DNA of 64,000 nt from Mycobacterium heidelbergense (GCF_010730745.1 NZ_AP022615.1:3534001-3598000), one strand, 5' to 3'. Shown: positions 52,515 to 61,472, counted from the first letter of the stretch. The notes: generated by a model from the letters alone, not told the origin. Numbers and translations are program-made.

Positions 52515-53660
52515 TCAGGTGGTCAGGATGGTCGCCGCGGCCGTGCCCGGCGCCCCGTAGAGCTGGGTGAAGCCGACCCTGGGTTTGCCCGGAACCTGAC
52601 GATCCCCGGCCTGACCGCGCAGCTGTCGGACGATCTCGTGGATTTGGCGCAGGCCCGACGCGCCGATCGGCTCGCCGTTGGCGATCAGGCCGCCGTCGGT
52701 GTTGACCGGCATCGAACCGCCGATCTCGGTGGCGCCGTCGGCGAGCAGCTTTTCCTGATCGCCGTCGGCGCAGAAACCGCACTCGGCCATGTGGATGATC
52801 TCCGCGCCGGCGTCGGTGTCCTGCAACTGGATCACGTCCACGTCGTCCGGGCCGACGCCGGCCCTCTCGAAGGCGGCCATGGCGGCATACACGGTGGGTG
52901 CGACGTCCTCCTCGACCGGGGCGAAGGTGGTGTTCACCTCGTAGGCGCCGTATCTGCGCGTGCGCACCTCGACCGCCTTCAGATAGACGGGCTTGTCCGT
53001 GTAGCGGCGGGCGATGTCGGCCCGGCACATCACCACCGCCGCCGCGCCCTCGTCCGGCGCGCAGAACATGTACTGGGTGAGCGGATAGTTGAGCATCGCC
53101 GAGTTGAGGATTTCATCCTCGGGGATCGGCTTGCGCCGGAACGCGTTCGGGTTCAGCGCGCCGTTGCGGAAGTTCTTGGCGGCCACCCTGGCCAGGGTTC
53201 GCTGGGAAATGCCATGGTCATGCAGGTAGCGGTTGGCCTTCATGCCGAAGAACTTGGTGGTGAGGTACTGGCCGTTCTCGGCGTACCAGCGCGGCATTCC
53301 GACCAGCGCGGGATCCTCGGTGAACGCCCCCTTGGGGTGCTTGTCCAGTCCGACGGCGACGCCGATGTCGTAGTCGCCCAGCCGAATCCCGTCGGCACAG
53401 GCCTTGGCCGCGCTGGCCGCCGTGGCGCAGGCGTTGAAGACGTTGGTGAACGGAATCCCGGACAGGCCGACCATCCCGACGATCGCGTCCGGGTTGGCCA
53501 CCGTCCAGCTGCCACCGGTGGCCGCTTGGACATCACCCCATTGCACGCCGGCGTCCTCGACCGCGGCGAAGATGGCGTCGACGCCCATCCGCATCGCCGT
53601 CTTTCCTTCGAATCGGCCGAAGGGGTGCAGGCCCACGCCGATGATGGCCACGTCGTTCAT
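52515..53660 (-). CDS. Thiolase-like (SCP-x/Ltp-type) protein with altered active site
   Basis: A 381-residue thiolase-fold protein. The nucleophile Cys is in TNVFNACATAASAAK (near residue 88). The normal GHPxGATG loop reads NGEPIGASGLRQ, so the catalytic His is Glu. The C-terminal CxG motif reads LYGAPGTAAATIL and lacks Cys. Ltp-type members can act as retro-aldolases with a DUF35 partner, but none is visible here. Start ATG (MNDVAIIGVGLHPFG), divergent from the P450. Confidence 0.85.
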   Translation of the reverse strand: MNDVAIIGVGLHPFGRFEGKTAMRMGVDAIFAAVEDAGVQWGDVQAATGGSWTVANPDAIVGMVGLSGIPFTNVFNACATAASAAKACADGIRLGDYDIGVAVGLDKHPKGAFTEDPALVGMPRWYAENGQYLTTKFFGMKANRYLHDHGISQRTLARVAAKNFRNGALNPNAFRRKPIPEDEILNSAMLNYPLTQYMFCAPDEGAAAVVMCRADIARRYTDKPVYLKAVEVRTRRYGAYEVNTTFAPVEEDVAPTVYAAMAAFERAGVGPDDVDVIQLQDTDAGAEIIHMAECGFCADGDQEKLLADGATEIGGSMPVNTDGGLIANGEPIGASGLRQIHEIVRQLRGQAGDRQVPGKPRVGFTQLYGAPGTAAATILTT

Positions 53661-53750
53661 TGCGCTTCCCGCTTTCCTGCCGGTCCGCTGTCGGCGTTCT
53701 TGACCGATCCGGCGGCTTGACCGTAACGATGCCAGAAATACTTGTCTATA

Positions 53751-53771
53751 CTACTGTAACCATTACCGTAG
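53751..53771. promoter_or_regulatory. Operator-like palindrome S2 (best copy)
   Basis: CTACTGTAA and TTACCGTAG around CCA, symmetric at 8 of 10 base pairs. It lies 91 bp from the thiolase-like start and 55 bp from the leader frame before the P450. Confidence 0.65.
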
Positions 53772-53825
53772 ATCGTGCCGAATGGGCCTGGCGACGCCCC
53801 CTAGCGAGCTGGGAAGGGACAGGAG

Positions 53826-53918
53826 ATGACCACATCGGAGTTGGCCGTCGACGGTGCGCCCAAGGATCGGCCCGGTGCGCGCGCGAGTTCGACGCACGGA
53901 TGGGGGGCGAGCGCATGA
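53826..53918 (+). CDS. Possible 30-codon leader peptide before the P450
   Basis: ATG behind GGGACAGG starts MTTSELAVDGAPKDRPG and ends in a TGA that overlaps the P450 ATG (ATGA). The peptide has no known family. The overlap implies coupling, as for the short frame at 33.4 kb. Confidence 0.4.
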   Translation: MTTSELAVDGAPKDRPGARASSTHGWGASA

Positions 53919-55144
53919 CCACCGCCACGGTGCTTTTCGACCCGTTCTCCGAGGACTTCTTCAACAGCCCTTACGAGACCTACCGCCGGATGCGTGAGGA
54001 AGCTCCCGTCTACTACAGCCAGGAGTACGACTTCTACGCACTGACCCGCCATGAAGACGTGGCCGCCGCGTTCAAGGACCACGAGACCTACTCGTCGGCC
54101 TACGGGGTGGACCTCGCCCAGGTGCGCAAGGGCCACGTGACCGAGCACGGATCGATCATCGCCATGGACCCGCCCGCGCACCGCCGCATGCGCAGCCTGT
54201 TGAACAAGGTGTTCACCCCGCGCGCAATCCAGGCGTTGCGGCCGTTGGTCGCCGACGTGGTCGACAAGCATCTGTCGGCGGTGAATCCGGAAGGTTTCGA
54301 CTTTGTCCAGGACTTCTCGGCGCTGTTTCCCGTCGACGTGATGGCCACGCTGCAGGGCGTGCCGGAGGACGATCGCCAACAGATCCGGCTATGGATCGAC
54401 GACCTGCTGCACCGCGGCCCCGGTGAGGTCGAGATGAGCGAGGCGGGTCAAAAGTCCGCCATCGACATGGCCATCTACTATTACCGGCTCATCAAGCAAC
54501 GCCGCGAGAATCTGGGCGACGATCTGCTGAGCAAGCTGATCGAATCGGAGATCGAACGCGACAACGGCGAGATGACGCCGCTCGACAACGTCGAAATCAC
54601 CGAATTCGCCACGCTATTGGGCGGTGCCGGCGCCGAGACCGTGACCAAACTGCTGGGCAACGCCGCGGTGGTGTTCGCGAAGAATCCCGACCAGTGGCAG
54701 AAACTGCTCGACGACCGCGGCAAGATCCCGCTGGCCGTCGAGGAGCTGCTGCGTTACGAGGCGCCCGCGCAGTACAACGTGCGGTGCTCGTTGCGCGAGG
54801 TCACGCTGCACGGTGTGACGATCCCCGCCGGCAAACCGGTGTTCCTGGTCGGCGGTTCGGCCAACCGGGATCCGTTGGCGTGGACCGATCCCGACGCCTT
54901 CGACATCGATCGCGACCGTACTCAGGCGCAGAATCTGGGCTTCGGCTACGGCATCCACAGCTGCCTCGGTGCCGCCCTGGCGCGCATGGAGAGCGTGATC
55001 GCGCTGGACCGGATGCTGGATTTCATGCCTCGCTACGAGGTCGATTGGGCGGGCTGCAAGCGGGTCAACATGCAGAACGTGGCGGGCTGGAGCAACGTGC
55101 CGGTCCGCGGCGGGTTGCGAACCGGCGTGTCGCGTTCGCGATGA
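53915..55144 (+). CDS. Cytochrome P450
   Basis: A 409-residue P450. Oxygen-binding I-helix motif GGAGAETVTK near residue 233; E-x-x-R in VEELLRYEAP; haem-binding loop LGFGYGIHSCLGAALAR near residue 348 with the proximal Cys. The start MTTATVLFDPFSEDFF matches soluble bacterial CYPs. Downstream overlap with the luciferase-like gene suggests both act on one substrate. The redox partner is not encoded nearby. Confidence 0.94.
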   Translation: MTTATVLFDPFSEDFFNSPYETYRRMREEAPVYYSQEYDFYALTRHEDVAAAFKDHETYSSAYGVDLAQVRKGHVTEHGSIIAMDPPAHRRMRSLLNKVFTPRAIQALRPLVADVVDKHLSAVNPEGFDFVQDFSALFPVDVMATLQGVPEDDRQQIRLWIDDLLHRGPGEVEMSEAGQKSAIDMAIYYYRLIKQRRENLGDDLLSKLIESEIERDNGEMTPLDNVEITEFATLLGGAGAETVTKLLGNAAVVFAKNPDQWQKLLDDRGKIPLAVEELLRYEAPAQYNVRCSLREVTLHGVTIPAGKPVFLVGGSANRDPLAWTDPDAFDIDRDRTQAQNLGFGYGIHSCLGAALARMESVIALDRMLDFMPRYEVDWAGCKRVNMQNVAGWSNVPVRGGLRTGVSRSR

Positions 55145-56196
55145 CGGCAATGTCAACTGCCGCAATCAAGATCGATGGGGGCATCCCCATGGATCTTGCG
55201 CGCGTGCCGGGGGCCGCGGCCGCGCTCGAGCGGCGGCGCTACGACGGATGTTGGTGCGGTGAGATCAGCCACGATCCCTTTTTGCCCATGCTGCTGGCGG
55301 CCGAGCACACCTCGACGATCGAATTGGGCACCGGCGTCGCGGTCGCGTTCGCGCGCAACCCCATGACCGTCGCCACGGTCGCGTGGGACCTTCAGTCGTA
55401 CTCGGACGGCCGGTTCATCCTCGGCCTGGGTACCCAGGTCCAGGCCCACATCGAGAAGCGCTTCAGCATGCCCTGGAGCCAGCCGGTGCGGCGGATGCGC
55501 GAGTTCGTCCTGGCGCTGCGCGCCATCTGGGACTGCTGGCAAGCCGGATCCCGGCTGAGCTTCGAGGGTGATTTCTACACGCACAAACTCATGACGCCGA
55601 TGTTTACCCCCGAGCCGCTATCGTGTGCGCTACCAAAGGTATTCGTGGCGGCCGTCGGCGAAGCCATGACCCGGATGTGTGGTGAGGTCGCCGACGGCCT
55701 GATCGCCCACGCGTTCACCACCCGCCGGTACATGGACGAGGTGACCCTGCCGGCACTGCTTGCCGGCATGCGGCGGTCCGGTCGCGGGCGCGGTGATGTC
55801 GCGGTGTCCTGCCCGGTGTTTGTCGTGACGGGGCGAACCGAATCCGAGATGGCGGCCGCCGCGGCAGCCACCAGAAAGCAGATCGCCTTCTACGGGTCGA
55901 CGCCGGCTTACCGCAGGGTGCTCGATTTGCACGGCTGGGGCGAGCTGCACACCGAGCTGCACCGGTTGTCCCTGCGCGGGGAGTGGGATGCCATGGGCGC
56001 GCTGATCGACGACGAGGTGCTGGGCGCCTTCGCGGTAGTCGCTCCAGTCGACGAGGTCGCCGCCGCGCTACGAGCCCGGTGTCATGGCCTGGTCGACCGT
56101 GTGATGCCGGCGTTTCCGGCGGCCCTCCCGTCGGACGTGGTCGCGGGGGTCGTCGCAAAGTTGCGTCAGGACGACAGTTCTGGGGCACGGCGCTAG
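55141..56196 (+). CDS. LLM-class F420-dependent oxidoreductase 1
   Basis: A 351-residue luciferase-like protein. Typical segments are GTGVAVAFARNPMTVATVAW, GRFILGLGTQVQAHIEKRF and RRMREFVLALRAIWDCW, with KVFVAAVGEAMTRMCGEVAD near the middle. It presumably uses F420 to reduce or oxidise a pathway intermediate. The ATG overlaps the P450 stop (ATGA). Confidence 0.9.
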   Translation: MTAMSTAAIKIDGGIPMDLARVPGAAAALERRRYDGCWCGEISHDPFLPMLLAAEHTSTIELGTGVAVAFARNPMTVATVAWDLQSYSDGRFILGLGTQVQAHIEKRFSMPWSQPVRRMREFVLALRAIWDCWQAGSRLSFEGDFYTHKLMTPMFTPEPLSCALPKVFVAAVGEAMTRMCGEVADGLIAHAFTTRRYMDEVTLPALLAGMRRSGRGRGDVAVSCPVFVVTGRTESEMAAAAAATRKQIAFYGSTPAYRRVLDLHGWGELHTELHRLSLRGEWDAMGALIDDEVLGAFAVVAPVDEVAAALRARCHGLVDRVMPAFPAALPSDVVAGVVAKLRQDDSSGARR

Positions 56197-56228
56197 AAAG
56201 GTTCGACATGGCGGAGACGTCGTGGTGG

Positions 56229-56361
56229 TCACATGTGTCACTCGCGTCTCGGCTTCGGAGGCACATACTTCTCTGCCCGCCTCCGAGCGACTGTGCGGTT
56301 GGCTGTCGCTCGGAGGCGGGCACATCGGTGTGTGCCGGCCGGCTGGTTACCGATGTGACAC
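56229..56361. repeat. Long palindromic element, family 2, copy B
   Basis: Outer arms GTCACAT and ATGTGAC enclose a perfect 18-bp inner hairpin, TGCCCGCCTCCGAGCGAC at 56,274-56,291 with its complement at 56,305-56,322. It shares sequence blocks with the element at 14.5 kb. It fills the convergent gap between the luciferase-like gene and ligase 5. Confidence 0.6.
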
Positions 56362-56445
56362 CTGGGGATTGACGCGCCACCTTGGCCCACCGCGGCCTAC
56401 GTGAATACCAAACCGAGCCATCCGACGCTAATGCCGATGAGCCCG

Positions 56446-58101
56446 TTACGAATTCCCCTGTCCGGCCTGTTCGCGTGCCCACCGGTAGTCGGCCTTGCCC
56501 GACGGGCTGCGCTCTATTACCGGACGGAACACGATCGCCTTGGGAAGTTTGTAGCGAGCCAGCGACCGCGCGGCGTGTGCGATCAGCTCGTCGGCGTCGG
56601 CGTGGGCGCCGTCGGCGAGCGCGACGACGGCGACGACCTCCTGGCCCCAGCGCTCGCTCGGCCGCCCGGCGACCACCACGTCGCCCACCGCGGGGTGCGA
56701 CGCGATCGCGGTTTCGACCTCCTCGACGAAGATCTTCTCGCCGCCGGAATTGATGGTCACCGAATCGCGGCCCAACAGCTCGATCGCGCCGTCGGCGCGG
56801 TGGCGCGCGCGGTCGCCGGGTACCGCGTAGCGCACCCCTTCGATCACCGGGAAGGTCTCGGCGGTCTTGGTCGCATCGCCCTTGTAGCCCAGCGGAACGT
56901 AGCCCCGCTGCGCGAGCCAGCCCATGCCGTCGTGACCCGGCCGTAAAATCGACAACAGGTCTTCGGTCGCCACGAACGTGTCGGGTCCGGCGTTGAAGGT
57001 GCCGGTCGACACCGCCCCCGACAGCGACATGTGGTGCATCTGCGCCCCGGTCTCCGACGATCCGACGCCGTCGACGACGACGGCGTTCGGCAGAGTTTCG
57101 ATCAAGCGTTGCTTGACGAACGGCGTCAGCAGCGCGCCGCCGTTGGCGACCACGGCCAACGACGACACGTCCGCGATGCCCTTCTCGATGGCGGCCACCA
57201 GCGGTCGGGCCATCGCATCACCGACCACCGTCACCACCGTCACCCGCTCACGCTCGATGGTGCGCACGACGTCCTCGGCGTCCAAATGGTCGACGACCGA
57301 AGGGAAAACGACGGACTGCCCCGTGGTGATCGCCGTCATCACGCTCCACTGGGCCGCGCCGTGGATCAGCGGCGGCAAGATCATCAGCTTGGTTCCCGGG
57401 CCCCCGACCACCCCGGCCACGATCTCGTCGACGGAGCCAAAGGGCTCGCCGGTCATGAGATTCCGCCCGCCGAAGGACGTCATGAAGATGTCGTGCTGGC
57501 GCCAGAGTACCCCCTTCGGCATCCCCGTCGTGCCACCGGTGTAGAGGACGTACAGGTCATCGGGGGAGTGCCGCACCGCGGGAGGTTCCGGCGAACTGGA
57601 TTCCAGGGCGGCCTCGTAATCCACTGCGCCGTCGAGCAACTCGTTGCCCGAGTCGTCGGCGATCTGAATCAGGACCCGCAGCCGCGGCAGGTCCGGCAGG
57701 ATCTCGGCCACCCGTGGCGCGAACGCGGCATGGTAGAGCAGGGCGGTCGCCCCGGAGTCCGTCAGCAGATACTGCAGCTCGTTTTTGACGTACCGGTAGT
57801 TGACGTTGAAGGGGGCCACGCGCGCCTGGAAGCTGCCCAGCAACGCCTCGACGAATTCGTTTCCGTTGTACGCGTAGAGGCCAAGCAGGTCCTGACCGAC
57901 CTCGTGGCCCTCGAGCGCGGAGCGCTCGGTGTGGCATCCCAGGCCCCGCGAGCGTAGATACGTGGCGAGCCGGTTCGACCGCTCGAGGATCTGCGCGTAG
58001 CTGTAACGCCGTTCGCCCCGGATCACCAGGTCACGGTCGGGAATCGCCGCGGCGACGGCCTCCGCGACGGCGGGCACCGTGAATTGCGTCGTGCTGTCCA
58101 C
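56446..58101 (-). CDS. Acyl-CoA synthetase, FadD3/FadD19-like, ligase 5
   Basis: A 551-residue ligase. ATP loop VLYTGGTTGMPKGVLWRQHD near residue 190; PPLIHGAAQWSVMTAI; VVGDAMARPLVAAIEKG; PGDRARHRADGAIELLGRD; INSGGEKIFVEEVETA; Lys in SPSGKADYRWAREQAG. It is close to ligase 4. Start ATG gives MDSTTQFTVPAVAEAV. An IS110-type element now lies just upstream, so its original promoter may have been disturbed. Confidence 0.92.
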   Translation of the reverse strand: MDSTTQFTVPAVAEAVAAAIPDRDLVIRGERRYSYAQILERSNRLATYLRSRGLGCHTERSALEGHEVGQDLLGLYAYNGNEFVEALLGSFQARVAPFNVNYRYVKNELQYLLTDSGATALLYHAAFAPRVAEILPDLPRLRVLIQIADDSGNELLDGAVDYEAALESSSPEPPAVRHSPDDLYVLYTGGTTGMPKGVLWRQHDIFMTSFGGRNLMTGEPFGSVDEIVAGVVGGPGTKLMILPPLIHGAAQWSVMTAITTGQSVVFPSVVDHLDAEDVVRTIERERVTVVTVVGDAMARPLVAAIEKGIADVSSLAVVANGGALLTPFVKQRLIETLPNAVVVDGVGSSETGAQMHHMSLSGAVSTGTFNAGPDTFVATEDLLSILRPGHDGMGWLAQRGYVPLGYKGDATKTAETFPVIEGVRYAVPGDRARHRADGAIELLGRDSVTINSGGEKIFVEEVETAIASHPAVGDVVVAGRPSERWGQEVVAVVALADGAHADADELIAHAARSLARYKLPKAIVFRPVIERSPSGKADYRWAREQAGQGNS

Positions 58102-58418
58102 TATTTCCTTTCCGCCGAGCAGCTATCTGGGGGGCTGAGGCCCCGCCGTGGGGGATGAAAATTTGGTGGTGTCGTTCGGCGTGGCTAGGTGGTTGCTTGG
58201 CGTGCTGGCGGGGTTGACGCTGGAGGGGTGTTTCGGTGGATCCCGTTGCGTCTGTGTTGTCGTGAGCACGCCGAGCAGCTTGGGACGAAGGGTACCCCGT
58301 GGTTGTGCGGGGGCCGTGGTTTGTTGCCTGTGAGCACGCGAGTGAGACTCCTGTTTGTTTTCACTCTTCCCGGAACACGCTGATTAACAACAGGTTCTAG
58401 ATGATGAGGTGATTGATC
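58102..58418. other. Gap between ligase 5 and the transposase
   Basis: About 320 bp. The first 30-40 bases could be the ligase 5 promoter. The rest is G/T-rich, holds no credible gene, and is probably the left non-coding end of the insertion element; the exact junction is not visible because IS110 elements lack terminal inverted repeats. Confidence 0.5.
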
Positions 58419-59752
58419 ATGGAGGTGGTCCATCGGCGGTGTGCAGGCCTTGATGTTTCCAAGAAGGACGCCAAGGTCTGTGTCCGGGTTCAGGGTCAGG
58501 GTCGGCGCGCCACCACGACGACGGTGAGCACGTGGGTTCGACCACCAGCCAGATCCTGGCGTTGCGCGAGCATCTGCTGGCTGAGCAGGTCAGCTGTGTG
58601 GTGATCGAATCGACGTCGGATTATTGGAAGCCGTTTTACTACCTGCTTGAAGATGCGCTGCCGGTGATCTTGGCCAACGCTAAGGCGGTGCGTAATGTGC
58701 CTGGCCGCAAGACCGATGTCTCGGATGCGATGTGGCTGGCTGACCTGGGCGCACACGGGCTGGTACGCGCCTCGTTCGTGCCGCCGCAGCCGATTCGGGA
58801 GTTACGCGATCTGACGCGGGCGCGCACCATGATCACCCGGGCGCGTACCAAGGAGATTCAGCGGCTAGAGAAACTGCTCGAAGACGCCGGGATCAAACTG
58901 TCGGCGGTGGCCTCTGACATCGTCGGGGTCTCCGGGCGGGCGATGCTCGAGGCGCTGATCGCCGGGCAGCGCGATCCGGCGGTGCTGGCTGATCTGGCCA
59001 AACAACGGCTGCGGGAGAAGATCCCCGCGCTCACCGAGGAGCTGCGCGGGCGGTTTAACGACCATCACGCGTTCATGACGCGGTTGTATCTGGATCGCAT
59101 CGACGCCCACGACGCCGACGTCGCCCGCCTAGATGAACGCATCGAGGAGGCGATCCAACCCTTTCAAGCCATCCGGGAGTTACTCATGAGCATCCCGGGC
59201 TTTTCGACGATCGTGGCCGATGTGTTCATCGCCGAGACCGGCGCGGACATGAGCGTGTTTCCCACTGCGGCGCACCTGGCGTCGTGGGCTGGGGTGGTGC
59301 CCGGTTGCAACGAATCAGCGGGCCGGGTCAAATCAGCGGCCACCCGAGCGGGCAACCGCTACCTCAAAGCCGCCCTCGGGTCGCGGCCCTCTCGGCGGCC
59401 CGCAGCAAAGACACCTACTACAACGCCCGCTACCGACGCATCGCCGGCAGCCGCCCACCCCAGCCAAAACGCAGGAACAGAACCAAAGCCCAGCACAGCT
59501 CACCAGCGGGCATGATCGCCCTGGTCGCCCTGGAACACAAGATGCTCACCGACGCCTACAACATGCTGATCAACGGCGCTTTCTACCGCGACCCCGGCCC
59601 CGGCTACTACACCCGCCACCACCCCAGCAAGACCAAGGCCAACGCCATCAAGCAGCTCGAAGCCCTGGGATACAACGTCATCCTCGAACCACTCACCGAA
59701 GTCGCCTAACACCAGGGGCCAGCGACTCACCCGCTTCGGGTCACCACATTTT
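58140..59752 (+). mobile_element. IS110-family insertion element (bounds approximate)
   Basis: It carries the IS110 (DEDD-type) transposase described separately. No terminal inverted repeats are expected in this family, so the ends are placed only by flanking sequence: just after ligase 5 on the left, and next to the damaged left arm of palindrome copy 4 on the right. Confidence 0.6.
58419..59709 (+). pseudogene. IS110-family transposase, broken by frameshifts
   Basis: Three frames must be joined to restore the protein. Frame 1 begins MEVVHRRCAGLDVSKKDAKV with the DEDD first Asp, and breaks near 58,530. Frame 2 covers most of the core (PGRKTDVSDAMWLADLGAHG, then the C-terminal ASWAGVVPGCNESAG) and breaks near 59,385. 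Frame 3 continues SAARSKDTYYNARYRRIAG and ends KQLEALGYNVILEPL. Two or more indels make this copy inactive unless they are sequence errors. It resembles IS elements common in M. avium-group genomes. Confidence 0.85.
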
Positions 59753-59811
59753 CGAGTGAGACACAGAATCGCACGCGCAAGCCTTGCGCGGTGCGATTCT
59801 GCGTCTGCTCG
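59753..59811. repeat. Palindromic element, family 1, copy 4 (left arm damaged)
   Basis: The right arm TGCGATTCTGCGTCTGCTCG is intact. The left arm reads CGAG then TGAGACACAGAATCGCA, lacking the GCAGAC register. An inner CGCGCAAG/CTTGCGCG stem follows. Proximity to the insertion element suggests the element disrupted it. Confidence 0.65.
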
Positions 59812-59830
59812 CGCAACCAACTCGGGGCGG

Positions 59831-60460
59831 TCATGGCCGCGTCCAGACCCGCAGCAGGTCGTCGGTCGTGGTGATGGTCGCCAGCAGCGACAGCGTGTTG
59901 GCGATGACGGCGGCGCCGTACTCGGCGGGTATGCCGGCGACGGCGTCCTTCGGGACGATGACGCGATAGGCGGCGTTGACCGCGTCCATCACGACGTTGG
60001 GGATCGCGATGTTCAGCGAGACGCCGACCACCACAATGGTGGACACCCCGAGGTTTCGCAGCACGGCGTCGAGGTCGGTGCCACCCATCGGCCCGACGCC
60101 ATGCCACCGACTCAGGACCAGATCGCTTGGTTCGGGCCCCAATTCGGGTAGCAGCGCGGCTCCGGCAGTGCCGGGGGCGACGTCGACGGAGCCTTTTCCG
60201 GGGCCGCGGCCCCGGCTGAAGATCTTGGCGTTGTGGTTGGAGCCCAGCCCGTCGGGCCGTCGTTGCACCAGGCAGTGCACCACGCGCACCCCGGCCGCCC
60301 GCGCCGCCGGCAACAGCCGCACGATGTTGGGCAGCGCGACCCGGCGCGCCTCGTCGGCGAGCAGCGCCAGCCCCGCGTGCGGGCCGATGACCGCGCCCTG
60401 GCACTCCTGGGTGACGATCGCGGTATGCCCGGGCGCCGCGAGGTCGTCGAGCGCCGTCAT
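59831..60460 (-). CDS. Isochorismatase-like hydrolase-fold protein lacking the usual Cys
   Basis: A 209-residue protein with APGHTAIVTQECQ at the start and GVSLNIAIPNVVMDAVNAAY where the catalytic Cys normally lies (family form GVxTNVCV); the position is Ala here. A catalytically different or binding role is possible, though I believe this subgroup commonly lacks the Cys. The ATG overlaps the Rieske gene stop (ATGA), so they are co-translated. Confidence 0.82.
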   Translation of the reverse strand: MTALDDLAAPGHTAIVTQECQGAVIGPHAGLALLADEARRVALPNIVRLLPAARAAGVRVVHCLVQRRPDGLGSNHNAKIFSRGRGPGKGSVDVAPGTAGAALLPELGPEPSDLVLSRWHGVGPMGGTDLDAVLRNLGVSTIVVVGVSLNIAIPNVVMDAVNAAYRVIVPKDAVAGIPAEYGAAVIANTLSLLATITTTDDLLRVWTRP

Positions 60461-61449
60461 GCCGGCACGTCGTAGAACTGAGTCGCCCACTTCCGCAGCG
60501 CCATATAGCCTTTCGCGTCGACCTTGGACAGCGGCGGATGTTCCACGTACTTCTGGTAGCGCCAGACTTCCAGATCGTCGAAGACGGTGGACAGGAACTG
60601 CCTTTCGATGAGCTCGCGCAGTTCGCCGCGCGGCACGTCGGCTGTGTCGCCGGGGATCCGTGGCCACCAGATGGAGTAGAACAGGTCCGAGCACCCGTCG
60701 TCGACCGGCGTGCAGGTGAAGATCAGCCGGTGGTTCTGCGCACCCTCGAAGACGCTGATCGCCCCGCCGAGACCGAACAGGTGGCTGTGGAATCGCAGCG
60801 CGAGATCCTCGGGGTCATCGCTGCGCGCGTCCGGCCAACCCGCAATGAATTGCCATTCGTGGTCGACGATCTTCCAGTCCAGCACCCTGGGTGTGACCGT
60901 GGCGTGGTGCACGTACTCGAAATGGGCGCTGTCGGGAGCATTTTCGGCCACGATCTGCGGATGCACCGGTTCGCGCTCCGCGCGTCGGGAGAACTCCGGA
61001 TACGCCCGGTAGTAGGCCGCCGGATCGGTCTCGAATTGTGGGAATTTGCCGAAGATGTCCGGCATTTCCCACTGCGGCTCCTTGCCTTCCGGCTGATGCC
61101 AGATGAACACGCAGTCGTGCTGCTCGACCACCGGGAACACCCGCAGCCGCAGCGCGCGGTTGGGCCGGTCCGGCTGATAGGGAATGTATCGGTTGGTGCC
61201 GTCGGGGCCCCAGCGCCAACCATGAAACGGGCACTCGACGCAGTCGCCGACGACCTTGCCGCCGTGGCCGATGTGCGCGCCGAGGTGTTTGCAGTGCGCC
61301 TCCAGGACGTGCAGCTCACCCTGGTCGTCGCGGTAGGCGACCAGATCCTCGCCGAAATAATGCAGCGGCCGCGCCTCGCCGATCGGGAACTCGGGCGACC
61401 ACCCGACCATGAACCACCCGGTGACCTTCCAGGTGAACGGCACTTTCAC
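60457..61449 (-). CDS. Rieske non-haem iron oxygenase
   Basis: A 330-residue oxygenase, KshA-like in size. Rieske cluster ligands are in CKHLGAHIG and CVECPFHGW (C-x-H and C-x2-H). The mononuclear iron site is in AENAPDSAHFEYVHHAT. Start GTG 61,449 is seven bases from GGGAGG (MKVPFTWKVTGWF); a longer frame exists but lacks similarity. It hydroxylates a ring or side chain using an unlinked reductase. It shares operator S3 with the SnoaL-like gene. Confidence 0.92.
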   Translation of the reverse strand: MKVPFTWKVTGWFMVGWSPEFPIGEARPLHYFGEDLVAYRDDQGELHVLEAHCKHLGAHIGHGGKVVGDCVECPFHGWRWGPDGTNRYIPYQPDRPNRALRLRVFPVVEQHDCVFIWHQPEGKEPQWEMPDIFGKFPQFETDPAAYYRAYPEFSRRAEREPVHPQIVAENAPDSAHFEYVHHATVTPRVLDWKIVDHEWQFIAGWPDARSDDPEDLALRFHSHLFGLGGAISVFEGAQNHRLIFTCTPVDDGCSDLFYSIWWPRIPGDTADVPRGELRELIERQFLSTVFDDLEVWRYQKYVEHPPLSKVDAKGYMALRKWATQFYDVPA

Positions 61450-61472
61450 GCCGGCGCCTCCCGTGATCGTTG

